64,000 nt of DNA from Lentzea albidocapillata (GTDB lineage Bacteria; Actinomycetota; Actinomycetes; Mycobacteriales; Pseudonocardiaceae). Position numbers and translations under genes: made by a program. Below, piece after piece: positions 34,173 to 42,850 of the stretch (positions are counted from its first letter, which is position 1; every line of letters starts with the position of its first letter). The notes under the pieces were generated by a model that saw only the letters and a program-made list of their open reading frames with translations, was not told the origin of the DNA and ran no database searches. The DNA lies in assembly GCF_000719115.1 (NCBI RefSeq), contig NZ_JOEA01000007.1, positions 248,001-312,000 on the forward strand, written 5' to 3'.

Positions 34173-36738
34173 GCGCCTCGTCCACCTGCTGCTTGGCCGC
34201 TGTGTGCATCCACCCGAACCCGAGCTCCTGCTGTGCTGCCAGCAGGAGCTCCTCGGCCCGTGCCGGATCTCCCCGGCGTTGGGCGATCTTGGCCAGTCCG
34301 GCGTTGGCGAGCGCCCGAGTGGCGGCCAGGCCTGCCTGTGCCGCCATCTCCAGCGCCTGGAGGTAGTCACGCTCGGCCTGGTCCTGGTCGATGTCGAGCA
34401 ACCGGTCCGCGCGCCGGCCCCGCAGTTCGGCCAACTCCTCCACCGCGCCCAGTTCGGCGACGGCCTGGAGTGCCTGGTCCGTCAGCGCGAGAGCTTCGGC
34501 CGGGTCCTCGGTCATGGTGGCCAGTACGTCCAGGACCTGGGCCGATCCCCAGCGTTCGCCCAGGTCCTGGAACCGCCGCAGGGCTTCGCGGGACTGCTCG
34601 ATCGCGACGGCGCGGTCGCCGCTGGCAGCCCATGTGGTGTAGGCGTTGCTGAAGCCGATCAGGCCCTGGATCCACGGGTCCTCGCTGTTCTCGACCTCGT
34701 CCTGCAGCGCGGTGCGCGGCTCGGACGGGTCGGGCGGGCCGCTGAGCATGGCCCAGGCGATGAGTACGAACGGTTGCTTGATCGGGCCGCACAACGCCAG
34801 GAGCTTCTCCTGGACGTGTTCGGGTTCGGCCAGGGCGAGCAGGACCGTGTATTCCTCTGTGGACTGTTCGGGCACCCGGTCCAGCAGCCGGCGGGCCGCG
34901 CCCCGGACCTCTGTGCGGCTGCCCTTCAGGTACCAGTACCAGGCCAGATCGCTGACGAGCCGCAACGCCTGCTCGGGCGCGAACGAGGTGGTCCATTCCA
35001 GGGCCTGCATCAGGTTCGCGTGCTCGGCGGTCAGCCGGGTGAACCACCGCACCTGGTCCCGCCGGCGCAGCTCGGGATCCGCACGGCGAGCCAGCTCCTG
35101 GAAGTAAGTGGCGTGCAAGGCGTCGACGCGCTTGTGCTCCGAGCAGAACTCGCGGATGGTCTCCAGCATCCGGTAGCGCCCGTCGGCGGCTTCCACCAAG
35201 GACTTGTCCACCAACGCTTCCAGCGTCCCGATGTCGTGCCGGCAGACCTCCTCGACGGCCTCCAGGCTCGCCCCGCCGCTGAACGTCGCGAGGCACGCGG
35301 CCAGGTCGCGTTCGTCCTCCGTCAGCAGGTCCCAGCTCCACTCCACGACGGCCCGCAGCGTCTGGTGGCGGGGCGCGGCCGCACGGTTTCCCTTGGTGAG
35401 CAGGCGGAAGCGGTCGTTCAGGCGGGCGGCGATCTCCTCGGTCGTCAACGTGCGGGTGCGCGCCGCGGCCAGTTCGATCGCCAGCGGCAGGCCGTCCAGC
35501 TCCCGGCAGATGTCGATCGTGTGCCGGTCGCGCACGAACGCGGGGTTGACCAGCCGGGCGCGGTCGGCGAACAGCGCCACGCTCTGCTCGGGGTCCAGCG
35601 GTGGCACCGGGCACAGCGTCTCGCCGGTGATGCCGAGCGCCTCCCGGCTCGTGGCGAGGATGCGCACCGACGGGCACGTGCTGAGCAGGTGCTGGGCCAG
35701 CTGCGCGGCCTGGACGATCAGGTGCTCGCAGTTGTCCAGGACCAGCAACGTGTCGCGCTCGCGCAGCGCCAGCGTCAGCCGGTCCTCCGGCTCCAGCACG
35801 GTCTCCTTGAGCCCCAACGCCTGCAGGGTCGCCGCCGCGACGTCCTTGGCCGGTGCCAGGTCCACGAAGATCGCGCCCGGACCGGCGGCCTGCAGCGCGA
35901 GCCTGGTCTTGCCCGCGCCTCCTGGGCCGGTGAGGGTGATGAGCCGGGCGGAAAGCGAGGCGATCCGCGTGAGTTCTTCTTGCCTGCCAACGAAACTGGT
36001 GAGCTGGGCCGGTAGTTCGCGATGTGTCTGTCCGCGCAGGACCTGCAGGTGCACGGCACGCAGTTCGGGCGACGGGTCGGTGCCCAGTTCGTCGGCCAGC
36101 AGGGCGCGCGCGTCCTCGAACGCCTGCAGCGCCTCGGCTTGGCGGCCCTGCTGGTTCAGCGCCTGCATCAGGTAACCGCGGAGGCGTTCGTCCAACGGGT
36201 TCTGCCGCACCAGGTCCCCGATCTCGGCCACGTCGGCCTTGCCGAGCCGGATCCGTGCCGCGACCAGCGAACCCGCGGCGGCGGAGCGTTGCTGTTCCAG
36301 GCGGGTCGTGTGGTCGGCCAGGGCGACGTCGGCGAGCGCGGGGCCGCGCCAGAGCCGAAGTGCTTCGGACAAAAGGGATTCCGCTGCCTGCGGATCGCCC
36401 TGCTCCAACGCCTGCCGGCCATCCGTCGCCAGCGCGACGAACCGGTGCGCGTCGACCTGCGAGGCGGGCAGCGCCAGGAGGTAGCCGGCCGGGTGGAACT
36501 CGATCAGCGACGCGTCCCCGAGCGCCCGGCGCAGGCGCGAGACCTGGCCCTGCAGGGCGTTCGCGGCGTCCGACGGCGGCTCGGAGCCGTAGAGCTCGTC
36601 GACCAGGCGGCCGAGCGGGACGATTTCGCCCGCCCGGATCGCGAGCAACGCCAGCAGAGTGCGCGGCCGTGGGCCGCCTACCGCGATCTTGCCGTCGGGA
36701 GAGTGCGCTTCAACTGGCCCGAGGATGCCGATGTGCAC
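34141..36738 (-). CDS. AfsR/SARP-type regulator (second copy)
   Basis: The 865-residue regulator has a SARP winged helix (1-90; IGILGPVEAH, VSRLRRALGD), BTAD (about 95-240), NB-ARC ATPase with P-loop TGPGGAGKTRLALQ (about 270), LLVLDNCEHLI and ATSREAL, then a TPR-rich C-terminus. It uses the CEHL-type ATPase, like the left-edge protein, rather than the ATPase variant of the SARP at 20464. GTG 36738 starts four bases past the ancestral stop of the frameshifted AraC gene, on the same strand, so the two were probably co-expressed. The regulated genes are unknown. Confidence 0.9.
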   Translation of the reverse strand: MHIGILGPVEAHSPDGKIAVGGPRPRTLLALLAIRAGEIVPLGRLVDELYGSEPPSDAANALQGQVSRLRRALGDASLIEFHPAGYLLALPASQVDAHRFVALATDGRQALEQGDPQAAESLLSEALRLWRGPALADVALADHTTRLEQQRSAAAGSLVAARIRLGKADVAEIGDLVRQNPLDERLRGYLMQALNQQGRQAEALQAFEDARALLADELGTDPSPELRAVHLQVLRGQTHRELPAQLTSFVGRQEELTRIASLSARLITLTGPGGAGKTRLALQAAGPGAIFVDLAPAKDVAAATLQALGLKETVLEPEDRLTLALRERDTLLVLDNCEHLIVQAAQLAQHLLSTCPSVRILATSREALGITGETLCPVPPLDPEQSVALFADRARLVNPAFVRDRHTIDICRELDGLPLAIELAAARTRTLTTEEIAARLNDRFRLLTKGNRAAAPRHQTLRAVVEWSWDLLTEDERDLAACLATFSGGASLEAVEEVCRHDIGTLEALVDKSLVEAADGRYRMLETIREFCSEHKRVDALHATYFQELARRADPELRRRDQVRWFTRLTAEHANLMQALEWTTSFAPEQALRLVSDLAWYWYLKGSRTEVRGAARRLLDRVPEQSTEEYTVLLALAEPEHVQEKLLALCGPIKQPFVLIAWAMLSGPPDPSEPRTALQDEVENSEDPWIQGLIGFSNAYTTWAASGDRAVAIEQSREALRRFQDLGERWGSAQVLDVLATMTEDPAEALALTDQALQAVAELGAVEELAELRGRRADRLLDIDQDQAERDYLQALEMAAQAGLAATRALANAGLAKIAQRRGDPARAEELLLAAQQELGFGWMHTAAKQQVDEALSELWRSREV

Positions 36739-36742
36739 GGTG

Positions 36743-37512
36743 TCAGCGTACGAAGCGCCCGGGACTCGTACCCAGGACCCGGCGAAAGTGACGCGTCAGG
36801 TGAGACTGGTCGTGAACCCGGCCAGCACCGCCGCCTCCGCCGCCGACCGTCCCCCGACCAGGTGGCCACGTGCGAGATCCACCCGGCGGCCGGTCAGGTA
36901 CTTGTGCGGCGGCAACCCGAACCGGCGGCTGAACGCCCGCACCAGGTGCGTCGGGCTGGTCTGCAACTCCCGCGCGGCCGCGTTCAGGGTCATCCCGTCC
37001 GGAAGGGAGGCGTCCAGCAGCTGCCGCAACCGGTCGGCGAGCGTCGGGTCCGAGTGCACGACGGGTGCGGTGCCGGCGAAGTGGTGGGTGAGACGTTCGG
37101 TGATCAACGCCAGCCTGCTCGCCGCCTCGAAGGGCTCGTCCAGCGTCAGGTGCAGCTGATGGACCCGTTGCCGCAGCAGCGGATCGGGCAGCATAGGCGT
37201 GTCGACGGCCTTGCCGATCAGATAGGACGGCAGCACCGAGTCGTCCAGGTACAGCACGCGCTTGTGGAACCCAGCCGGGTGCGCGGAGCGGCCGTCGTGC
37301 GGCACGTGCGGCGGCAACAGCGTGACGCCATCCACGAGCGCGCCGTGCTCATGACGGTCCAGTTCGTACCGCACGGCACCGGTGTCGAGCACCATCAACG
37401 TCCACGCGTCGTGCGTGTGCGCTGGGTAGACGTGCGTGGTGAAGGAGGCGTGGAAGACCTCCCTCACGCCCTCGATGGCCGGCCGCCAGGCCGAGCTCTG
37501 CTCAAGCCCCAT
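36743..37512 (-). pseudogene. AraC-family regulator with frameshift in the second HTH
   Basis: The frame from 37512 gives a cupin-type sensor domain (YPAHTHDAWTLMVLDTG, LLPPHVPHDG) and the first AraC HTH (LNAAARELQTSPTHLVRAFS), then stops at 36796 after AGFTTSLT. The next frame continues the family C-terminus exactly: HDQSHLTRHFRRVLGTSPGR then FVR and TGA at 36745-36743. One missing base near 36813-36817 (TTCAC where TTCCAC is expected) explains it. Either the gene is recently inactivated or the sequence has an error. Divergent from DUF2000, its usual partner. Confidence 0.88.
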
Positions 37513-37611
37513 CTGTACTGGTTACTCGTTCCTAACACAGTCGCCAGGCTGCGACGCTCATGTAAGAAACGTACAAGACGCGCGACAGGCGTGACCGCGA
37601 TCGTTGAGTCC

Positions 37612-38010
37612 ATGTTCGACACCAAGATCGCTGTGTTGCTGCGGGACGACCTGGCCGGCTGGCAGGCGCTGAACGTCACCGCCTTCCTCGTCAGCGGGCT
37701 GCCCGAGACGCTGCGCGGCGAGCCCTACATCGACGCCGACGACGTGCACTACCTGTCGATGTTCGGCCAGCCCGTCGTGGTCCTGCAGGGTGACCAGGAC
37801 CTGCTCAAGAAGGCCCACGAACGCGCCCTCAGTCGCAAGCAGCCGATGAGCATCTTCACCGCCGATCTGTTCGCCACCGGCAACGACGACGACAACCGCG
37901 CAGCCGTCCGCAAGGTGCACACCCAGGACCTCGACCTGGTCGGCCTCGCGATCCACGGTCAGAAGAACGCCGTCGACAAGATCTTCAAGGGCGCCCGGAT
38001 GCACCCCTGA
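37612..38010 (+). CDS. DUF2000 family protein
   Basis: The 132-residue cytosolic protein matches DUF2000 along its length: KIAVLLRDDLAGWQALNVTA, YLSMFGQPVVVLQGD, LDLVGLAIHGQKNAVDKI. The family has a peptidyl-tRNA-hydrolase-II-like fold and unknown function. It commonly sits beside an AraC-type regulator, as here, across a 99-bp divergent promoter. ATG 37612 gives the family N-terminus; GTG 37591 is an alternative. If the AraC frameshift is real, its control may be lost. Confidence 0.85.
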   Translation: MFDTKIAVLLRDDLAGWQALNVTAFLVSGLPETLRGEPYIDADDVHYLSMFGQPVVVLQGDQDLLKKAHERALSRKQPMSIFTADLFATGNDDDNRAAVRKVHTQDLDLVGLAIHGQKNAVDKIFKGARMHP

Positions 38011-38033
38011 CGAAACCGGGTTCTAATGCGTGC

Positions 38034-38630
38034 GTGATCAAGCTGCTCCGGATGGCCGTGTTCCTGCTGGTACTTTCGGCAGAGATCTACCTGATCGTCG
38101 TGCTGGGGGACCGGTTCCAGCCGGTCAACCACTTCAGCTACTTCACCGTGCTCTCGAACGTCTTCGCGGCGTGCGTGGCGTTGCTGGGCGTGTTCAGTCC
38201 GGTGTCAGCGCAGGTCAGGGGCGCGGCCGTGCTCTACATGGGCACCACGGGAATCGTGTACTGGCTGCTGCTGCGAGGCATCGACGTGCAGACACCCTCC
38301 TACGCGAACTGGGTGCTGCACACCATCGTGCCGATCCTCGTCGTCGTGGAGTGGTTGCTCGCTCCGGAGAAGACCAAGCGGGCGTGGATCTGGCTGTCGT
38401 TCCCGCTCGCCTACCTCACGTACACGCTGGTCAGGGGCCCGATCGTGGGCTGGTACCCCTACCCGTTCATGGATCCGCGCCAGAACGGCTACGGCGAGGT
38501 ACTCGTGAGCTGCGTGTTCGTCGCGGTGGTGTTCGGCCTGCTGGCGTACGCGGTGTCGTGGACCGGCAACAAACTGGCTGGGAAACGCAGCTTGTCGATG
38601 TCCCACGGCGACTCGCGTACGCCTAGCTGA
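38034..38630 (+). CDS. Pr6Pr/FAR-17a-like membrane protein
   Basis: The 198-residue protein has six predicted transmembrane helices and the Pr6Pr-family features NHFSYFTVLSNVFAA, VLHTIVPILVVVEWLL and YTLVRGPIVGWYPYPF. Helix residues such as SYFT and H near the membrane face recall the FAR-17a/AIG1 group, some of which are hydrolases of fatty-acid esters of hydroxy fatty acids in animals; bacterial function is not known. GTG 38034 starts 23 bases after the DUF2000 stop, so they may share a transcript. Confidence 0.8.
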   Translation: MIKLLRMAVFLLVLSAEIYLIVVLGDRFQPVNHFSYFTVLSNVFAACVALLGVFSPVSAQVRGAAVLYMGTTGIVYWLLLRGIDVQTPSYANWVLHTIVPILVVVEWLLAPEKTKRAWIWLSFPLAYLTYTLVRGPIVGWYPYPFMDPRQNGYGEVLVSCVFVAVVFGLLAYAVSWTGNKLAGKRSLSMSHGDSRTPS

Positions 38631-38652
38631 CGAGCTCGATCGTCGTGGCCGG

Positions 38653-39480
38653 TTATGCGATGGGACCGGCGGCGCGCTGGGCCCGCGAGAAGAACTCCAC
38701 CAGTTCCGGCGCCATGACCGACGGCTTGTACATGTGCGTCTGACCCGGCAGCGTCCGGTACTCCGTGTCCGCCCCGAGCACTTCCGAGACGTTCTTCATG
38801 GCGTTGCGGAGGTACTCGGGGCTCTTGCCGCCGTCCATCGCGAGCGTCGGCACCTTGACGGTCCAGCGGTCGGCCGGGAGCTTCGAGCCGCGGCCGTCGT
38901 CGCCGAGGATCGTCAGGTCCCACGGCAGCGTGTGCGCGACCAGCTTGAGCTTCTTCCACACCGGCGTCAGCTTCATGATCGCGACACCGAAGCCGGGCGC
39001 GCCGACCATCTTCATGAACGTCGAGAGCATGCCGGAGCGGTCGTCACGGGCGAGCATGTCGTTCATCTGCCGCACGATGTCCGCGGGACGCGGCTGGTAG
39101 GTGTCGTCCACGACGAACGGCGCCTCGTAGATCGCGAGCCGTGAGATGCCCGGCAGCCGTGAGGCCGCTTCGAGAGCGAGCACCGCGCCCGAGGACACGC
39201 CGAAGACGAACGCGCTGCCGCCGGCCTCACTGATCACGGCGTCGATGTCCTCGACCTCGCGCTCCAGGGACCACGGCGTCGCGCCGCCACCGGTCTCGCC
39301 GCGGCCGCGCCGGTCGTAGGTGTAGACGGTGAAGTTCTTGTCCAGCACCGAGGCGAGCTCGGTCGTCGGGCCGAACATGCGGTGGCACATCGCGCCGTCC
39401 ACGATGATCAGCGCGGGGCCGGAGCCGGTGATCGAGTAGGCGACCTCGGTGCCGTCTGCGGAAGTCGTGAAGCGCGTCAT
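38653..39480 (-). CDS. Alpha/beta hydrolase
   Basis: The 275-residue cytosolic hydrolase has strand-rich N-terminus (ALIIVDGAMCHRMFG), TYDRRGRGETGG, a nucleophile elbow FGVSSGAVLALEA (Ser near 98) and the terminal His region GQTHMYKPS. The acid is likely in LAMDGGKSP. Such hydrolases with GVSSGA elbows are common in actinobacteria as unassigned esterases. Its ATG overlaps the stop of the upstream SRPBCC gene by four bases, so the pair is translationally coupled and probably works together. Confidence 0.87.
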   Translation of the reverse strand: MTRFTTSADGTEVAYSITGSGPALIIVDGAMCHRMFGPTTELASVLDKNFTVYTYDRRGRGETGGGATPWSLEREVEDIDAVISEAGGSAFVFGVSSGAVLALEAASRLPGISRLAIYEAPFVVDDTYQPRPADIVRQMNDMLARDDRSGMLSTFMKMVGAPGFGVAIMKLTPVWKKLKLVAHTLPWDLTILGDDGRGSKLPADRWTVKVPTLAMDGGKSPEYLRNAMKNVSEVLGADTEYRTLPGQTHMYKPSVMAPELVEFFSRAQRAAGPIA

Positions 39481-40160
39481 TTCTGCTCTCCCAGGGTGGT
39501 GTCGAGGAACTCCTGCCAGTCCTGCTCGGTCTCGTCGCCCCCGAAGACGTGATGGGCGGCGATGACCGGCCCGAAGAACCCGCGCATGAACCGGTACATG
39601 CCGTTGTCGGTGCGCAGGCCGAGCGTGTGTTCGTTGCGGTGGAACTCGACGGCGTCCGGCAGCTTGGCCGCGATCGCCACGTCGAGCTTCTTCCAGGCCT
39701 CGTCCCAGTCGCCGATCATCGGCCCGAAGACCGTGAGCGGACGGGCCGTGCGGCCGGGGAAGTGCGTCAGGTACTCGAGCAGCGTGCGCCGGAACAGCGC
39801 GCCACCCAGCGTCATCGCCTCGAACTCGTCGGCCCAGTCGTCGCCGGGCAGGAAGCCGCTCGTGACCATGCGGAGCACGGTGCTGCTGTGCTCGCGGCCC
39901 TCGACGAGGAACTCGTAGGCGATGAACCGGCCGTCGGGTGCCTTGCCGCTGTCGTACGCGAAGTGGCGCCCCGGCTCCGACGCGGTGATCTCGCTCGTCG
40001 GCTCGTACCCGCCGAAGGCCATCTTGACCTGGCCGTTCGCGACCTCGTTGCGGCCCATGAACCACGAGTCGATGCCCGGCCCCGTCGCGATGGCCGTCCA
40101 GACGTCGTCGACGGACGCCGGCACCTCGATCTCGTCGGTGCTCTTGAACTCGTGGCCCAT
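39477..40160 (-). CDS. SRPBCC/AHSA1-like protein
   Basis: The 227-residue protein begins with an AHSA1/START-like helix-grip fold (STDEIEVPASVDDVWTAIAT, then IDSWFMGRNEV) and ends with a second region of similar composition (residues 150-227). These proteins bind hydrophobic ligands or Hsp90-type partners. In actinobacteria they usually sit next to an ArsR-family repressor; none is found here. Overlap with the alpha/beta hydrolase gene downstream (ATGA) suggests linked function. The 146 bp upstream includes a run of seven A/T bases but no clear promoter. Confidence 0.83.
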   Translation of the reverse strand: MGHEFKSTDEIEVPASVDDVWTAIATGPGIDSWFMGRNEVANGQVKMAFGGYEPTSEITASEPGRHFAYDSGKAPDGRFIAYEFLVEGREHSSTVLRMVTSGFLPGDDWADEFEAMTLGGALFRRTLLEYLTHFPGRTARPLTVFGPMIGDWDEAWKKLDVAIAAKLPDAVEFHRNEHTLGLRTDNGMYRFMRGFFGPVIAAHHVFGGDETEQDWQEFLDTTLGEQK

Positions 40161-40306
40161 CGGTTCTCCCTGTCCTGGTTCGTGGATGGTCCCATCCTGC
40201 CGCCGACGATTCTCTTCGTCAAGACAGTGACACTAGTCTGGACAAAAAAAGTTGTCGGTGGTGCCGTCCTCGCCTCACCGAACTCCTGGACGCGTAGGCT
40301 CGGGAG

Positions 40307-40492
40307 ATGGCTGACGGAGACGAGCGCCCTGACGGGCGTGCTCTACGCGGTCGCGACGATCGGCTGGGTGTGGACCTCGGTCGTGTCCCCGAAGCTGAGC
40401 CGGCCTGCCTTCTCGAGCTGATCTGCCCGGAGTGCGGGCGCGTCACCACCGACGAGTACGCGCCTGGGTGCCCTGCCTGTCAGACGAGCTGA
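40307..40492 (+). CDS. Small zinc-ribbon protein
   Basis: The 61-residue protein ends in a Cys4 zinc ribbon, LICPECGRVTTDE then GCPACQTS, preceded by an acidic/Arg tail. CGGGAG lies immediately before ATG 40307, rather close. Proteins of this size and layout are widespread in actinobacteria and unassigned. Its end overlaps the convergent zinc-ribbon gene by 13 bp. Confidence 0.6.
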   Translation: MADGDERPDGRALRGRDDRLGVDLGRVPEAEPACLLELICPECGRVTTDEYAPGCPACQTS

Positions 40493-40704
40493 TGTGCGTG
40501 CATCCTGCTGATGTCGTACGAGACCCCGCAGAACGTGCACTGCAGCCCGTACGTGCTGCGGATGGTGAACAGCGGGATGAAGAAGATGGTCGGCTTCGTG
40601 TAGCGCCGGAACAGGTTGTGCGCCGACTGGTGGTGGCAGTGCCCGCACACCAGCGTCAGCATCCGCAGCTGCTCGATCGTCGTCCGCCAGCCGAAAATGA
40701 CCAT
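40480..40704 (-). CDS. Zinc-ribbon (zinc_ribbon_15-type) small protein
   Basis: The 74-residue protein starts MVIFGWRTTIEQLRMLTLVC, has two CxxC pairs (CGHC and CTFC) and a hydrophobic PTIFFIPLFTIRS segment between them, matching the zinc-ribbon 15 family of actinobacteria. AAGGAG precedes ATG 40704 by five bases. It may be membrane-associated through the hydrophobic stretch. Two zinc-ribbon genes converging with a 13-bp overlap is unusual but may be chance. Confidence 0.82.
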   Translation of the reverse strand: MVIFGWRTTIEQLRMLTLVCGHCHHQSAHNLFRRYTKPTIFFIPLFTIRSTYGLQCTFCGVSYDISRMHAHQLV

Positions 40705-40789
40705 CTGCTCTCCTTGTGCCGGATGTCCTTCTGACGTCTGAGTACCCCGCTGAGTTGCAGCCGGCCCGCGGAATTCGGAAGGTGGACGG

Positions 40790-41293
40790 GTGGACGACAC
40801 TCTGCTGCGGCCCTGGCGCCCCGACGACGCACCGATCATCCTGGCCGCGTCGGGCGAGGAGATGATGGACCGCCAGTTCACCTCGCAGATCGACTCGCTC
40901 CCCGCCGCCGAGGAGTGGATCGCGCTGCTCACGTCCCGCCGGAACGAGGACACCGCCTATTCGTTCGCCGTGCTGCACGAGGGCGTTCCCGTGGGCAACG
41001 TCGCCGTGTCGAGCGTCGAGCGCCGTCACCTGACCGGGTGGGTCTCCTACTGGATGCGGGAGCAGGCGCGGGGCAAGGGGCTGGCGACCAGGGCGTGCCG
41101 CGAGGTCAGCGAGTTCGCCTTCGCCGAGCTCGGCCTGTTCCGCCTGGAGCTCGCGCATCGGCTGGACAACCCCGCTTCCTGCCGCGTCGCGACGGGCGCC
41201 GGCTTCGCGGTGGAAGGTGTCGAACGGGCCAGGCTGCTCTACGACGGCGTCCGTTTCGACACGGAGACCCACGCGCGACTCGCCACCGACTGA
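40790..41293 (+). CDS. RimJ/RimL-type GNAT acetyltransferase
   Basis: The 167-residue enzyme is a single GNAT domain with the acetyl-CoA loop MREQARGKGLATRACREVSE (about 85-104) and the RimJ/L feature LELAHRLDNPASCRVATGAG. It should acetylate an N-terminus or small amine. GTG 40790 is preceded by GGAAGG at suitable distance. It stands alone, 37 bp upstream of the nucleotidyltransferase operon, and may be read with it. Confidence 0.9.
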   Translation: MDDTLLRPWRPDDAPIILAASGEEMMDRQFTSQIDSLPAAEEWIALLTSRRNEDTAYSFAVLHEGVPVGNVAVSSVERRHLTGWVSYWMREQARGKGLATRACREVSEFAFAELGLFRLELAHRLDNPASCRVATGAGFAVEGVERARLLYDGVRFDTETHARLATD

Positions 41294-41329
41294 GGTTCAC
41301 GCCGCTGATCGGCGGGTAGCCCGGAGTGC

Positions 41330-41920
41330 ATGAGCGGACTGCAGGACAAGCTGCTGCGGACGTTGGTCAAGGTCGCGAACGCTCTACGTGGCGCGGAGAT
41401 CCCCTTCGCGCTGACAGGCGGCTGTGCGGGCTACGCGCGCGGCGGGCCGGCGAGTGAGCACGACGTCGATCTTCTCGTGCGCCCGGAGGACGCCACGGAG
41501 GCCGTGCGCGTGCTGGTGAAGCGCGGGCTTCGCGCCGCCGAACCGCCGGAGGACTGGCTGCTCAAGGTCTACGACGGGGACTCGCTGGTGGATCTGCTGT
41601 TCCGGCCGAACGAGCGCATCGTCACCGACGAGACCCTCGCGATGGCCGAGGAGATGCCGGTCGGTTCGGTGATGCTGCCGGTGATGCCGGCGACGTTCGT
41701 GCTGACCAGCAAGCTGCTCGTGCTGGACGGCCACCGGTGCGACTTCAGCGAGCTGCTGCCGTTCGCCCGAGCGCTGCGCGAACAGATCGACTGGGAGCAG
41801 GTGCGCGAGGAGACCAAGGAGTCGCCTTACGCCGAAGCGTTCCTGATGCTCATCGAACGCCTGGACATCATCGGGAGAGGCCATGAGTTCCGAGCAGTAT
41901 CTGGCGGCAAATCTGCGTAG
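41330..41920 (+). CDS. Nucleotidyltransferase-fold protein
   Basis: The 196-residue protein has the minimal nucleotidyltransferase core: LTGGCAGYARGGPASEHDVD supplies the G-G and the D-x-D metal motif (HDVDLL), followed by a family-typical strand (DSLVDLLFRP). This is the KNTase-like, MNT-related architecture without a HEPN partner. It heads an overlapping operon: its last 38 bp contain the start of the BON gene. Function in the operon is unknown; nucleotidylation of a protein partner is one possibility. Confidence 0.83.
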   Translation: MSGLQDKLLRTLVKVANALRGAEIPFALTGGCAGYARGGPASEHDVDLLVRPEDATEAVRVLVKRGLRAAEPPEDWLLKVYDGDSLVDLLFRPNERIVTDETLAMAEEMPVGSVMLPVMPATFVLTSKLLVLDGHRCDFSELLPFARALREQIDWEQVREETKESPYAEAFLMLIERLDIIGRGHEFRAVSGGKSA

Positions 41921-42131
41921 GGCGGTGGCCGAGGACCCGCGGACCGCCGAACTCGGCGTGCGCGTCACCGTGCGCGGCGACCACGTGATGCTTTCCGGAG
42001 ATGTCGCCTGCGCCGAACGGCGGGCCGCACTGGAGGAGGTCCTGCACGAGGCCGCCCCCGAGCTGACGATCTTCAACGACGTGCGCGTGACACCTGCGGG
42101 CGAACCGGAGGGTGAGGAGGACCTGCGATGA
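41883..42131 (+). CDS. BON-domain protein
   Basis: The 82-residue cytosolic protein is a single BON domain (YLAANLRRAVAEDPRTAELG, VMLSGDVACAERRAALEE, NDVRVTPAG). BON domains bind membranes or small ligands; here there is no signal peptide. GGGAGAGG precedes ATG 41883. It overlaps the upstream gene by 38 bp and the metallophosphoesterase start by four, typical of tight co-expression. Confidence 0.85.
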   Translation: MSSEQYLAANLRRAVAEDPRTAELGVRVTVRGDHVMLSGDVACAERRAALEEVLHEAAPELTIFNDVRVTPAGEPEGEEDLR

Positions 42132-42850
42132 TCCGAGTCGCAGCGGTCGGGGACATCCACCTCGGCGAGGACATGCGCGGGCACCTCCGCCCGGCGTTGG
42201 AGAAGGTCGGCGAGCACGCGGACATCCTGCTGCTGGCCGGTGACCTGACCCGGCACGGCACGGTCGTCGAGGCCGAGGTGGTCGCGGACGAGTTCGCGGA
42301 CCTGCCGGTGCCCGTGGTCGCCGTGCTGGGCAACCACGACCATCACGACGACAAGCCGCTCGAAGTCACGAAGACGTTGCAGGACAAGGGCATCCACGTG
42401 CTGGAGGGCACGACGTTCACCTACCGGGTCAACGGCTGCTCGATCGGCATCGCGGGTGTGAAGGGGTTCGGCGGCGGGTTCGCGGGCAAATGCGGGAGCG
42501 CGTTCGGCGAGCGCGAGATGAAGGCGTTCATCCAGCACACCTCCGACATCGCGGAGAACCTCGAACAGGCCCTGTCGGAACTGGACACCGACATCAAGGT
42601 CGCGCTGATGCACTACGCGCCCGTGCCGGACACGTTGCGCGGCGAACCGCCGGAGATCTACCCGTTCCTCGGCTCGTACCTGCTCGGCGAGGCCATCGAC
42701 GCGACGGGCACGCATCTCGCCGTGCACGGTCACGCGCACTTCGGCACCGAGCAGGGCATCACGCCGGGCGGTGTGCGGGTCCGCAACGTCGCGCAGCCGA
42801 TCATCCGCTCCGCCTACACGGTCTACGTACTGGAAGGGAACACCTCATGA
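42128..42850 (+). CDS. Metallophosphoesterase
   Basis: The 240-residue calcineurin-like phosphoesterase has all metal motifs: GDIHLGE, LLAGDLTRHG, LGNHDHHDD, LMHYAPV and the terminal VHGHAHFG. It should hydrolyse a phospho-mono- or diester. It overlaps the BON gene and the following TPP enzyme gene by four bases each. The conserved company of BON and TPP enzymes suggests a role in one pathway, not identified. Confidence 0.9.
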   Translation: MIRVAAVGDIHLGEDMRGHLRPALEKVGEHADILLLAGDLTRHGTVVEAEVVADEFADLPVPVVAVLGNHDHHDDKPLEVTKTLQDKGIHVLEGTTFTYRVNGCSIGIAGVKGFGGGFAGKCGSAFGEREMKAFIQHTSDIAENLEQALSELDTDIKVALMHYAPVPDTLRGEPPEIYPFLGSYLLGEAIDATGTHLAVHGHAHFGTEQGITPGGVRVRNVAQPIIRSAYTVYVLEGNTS

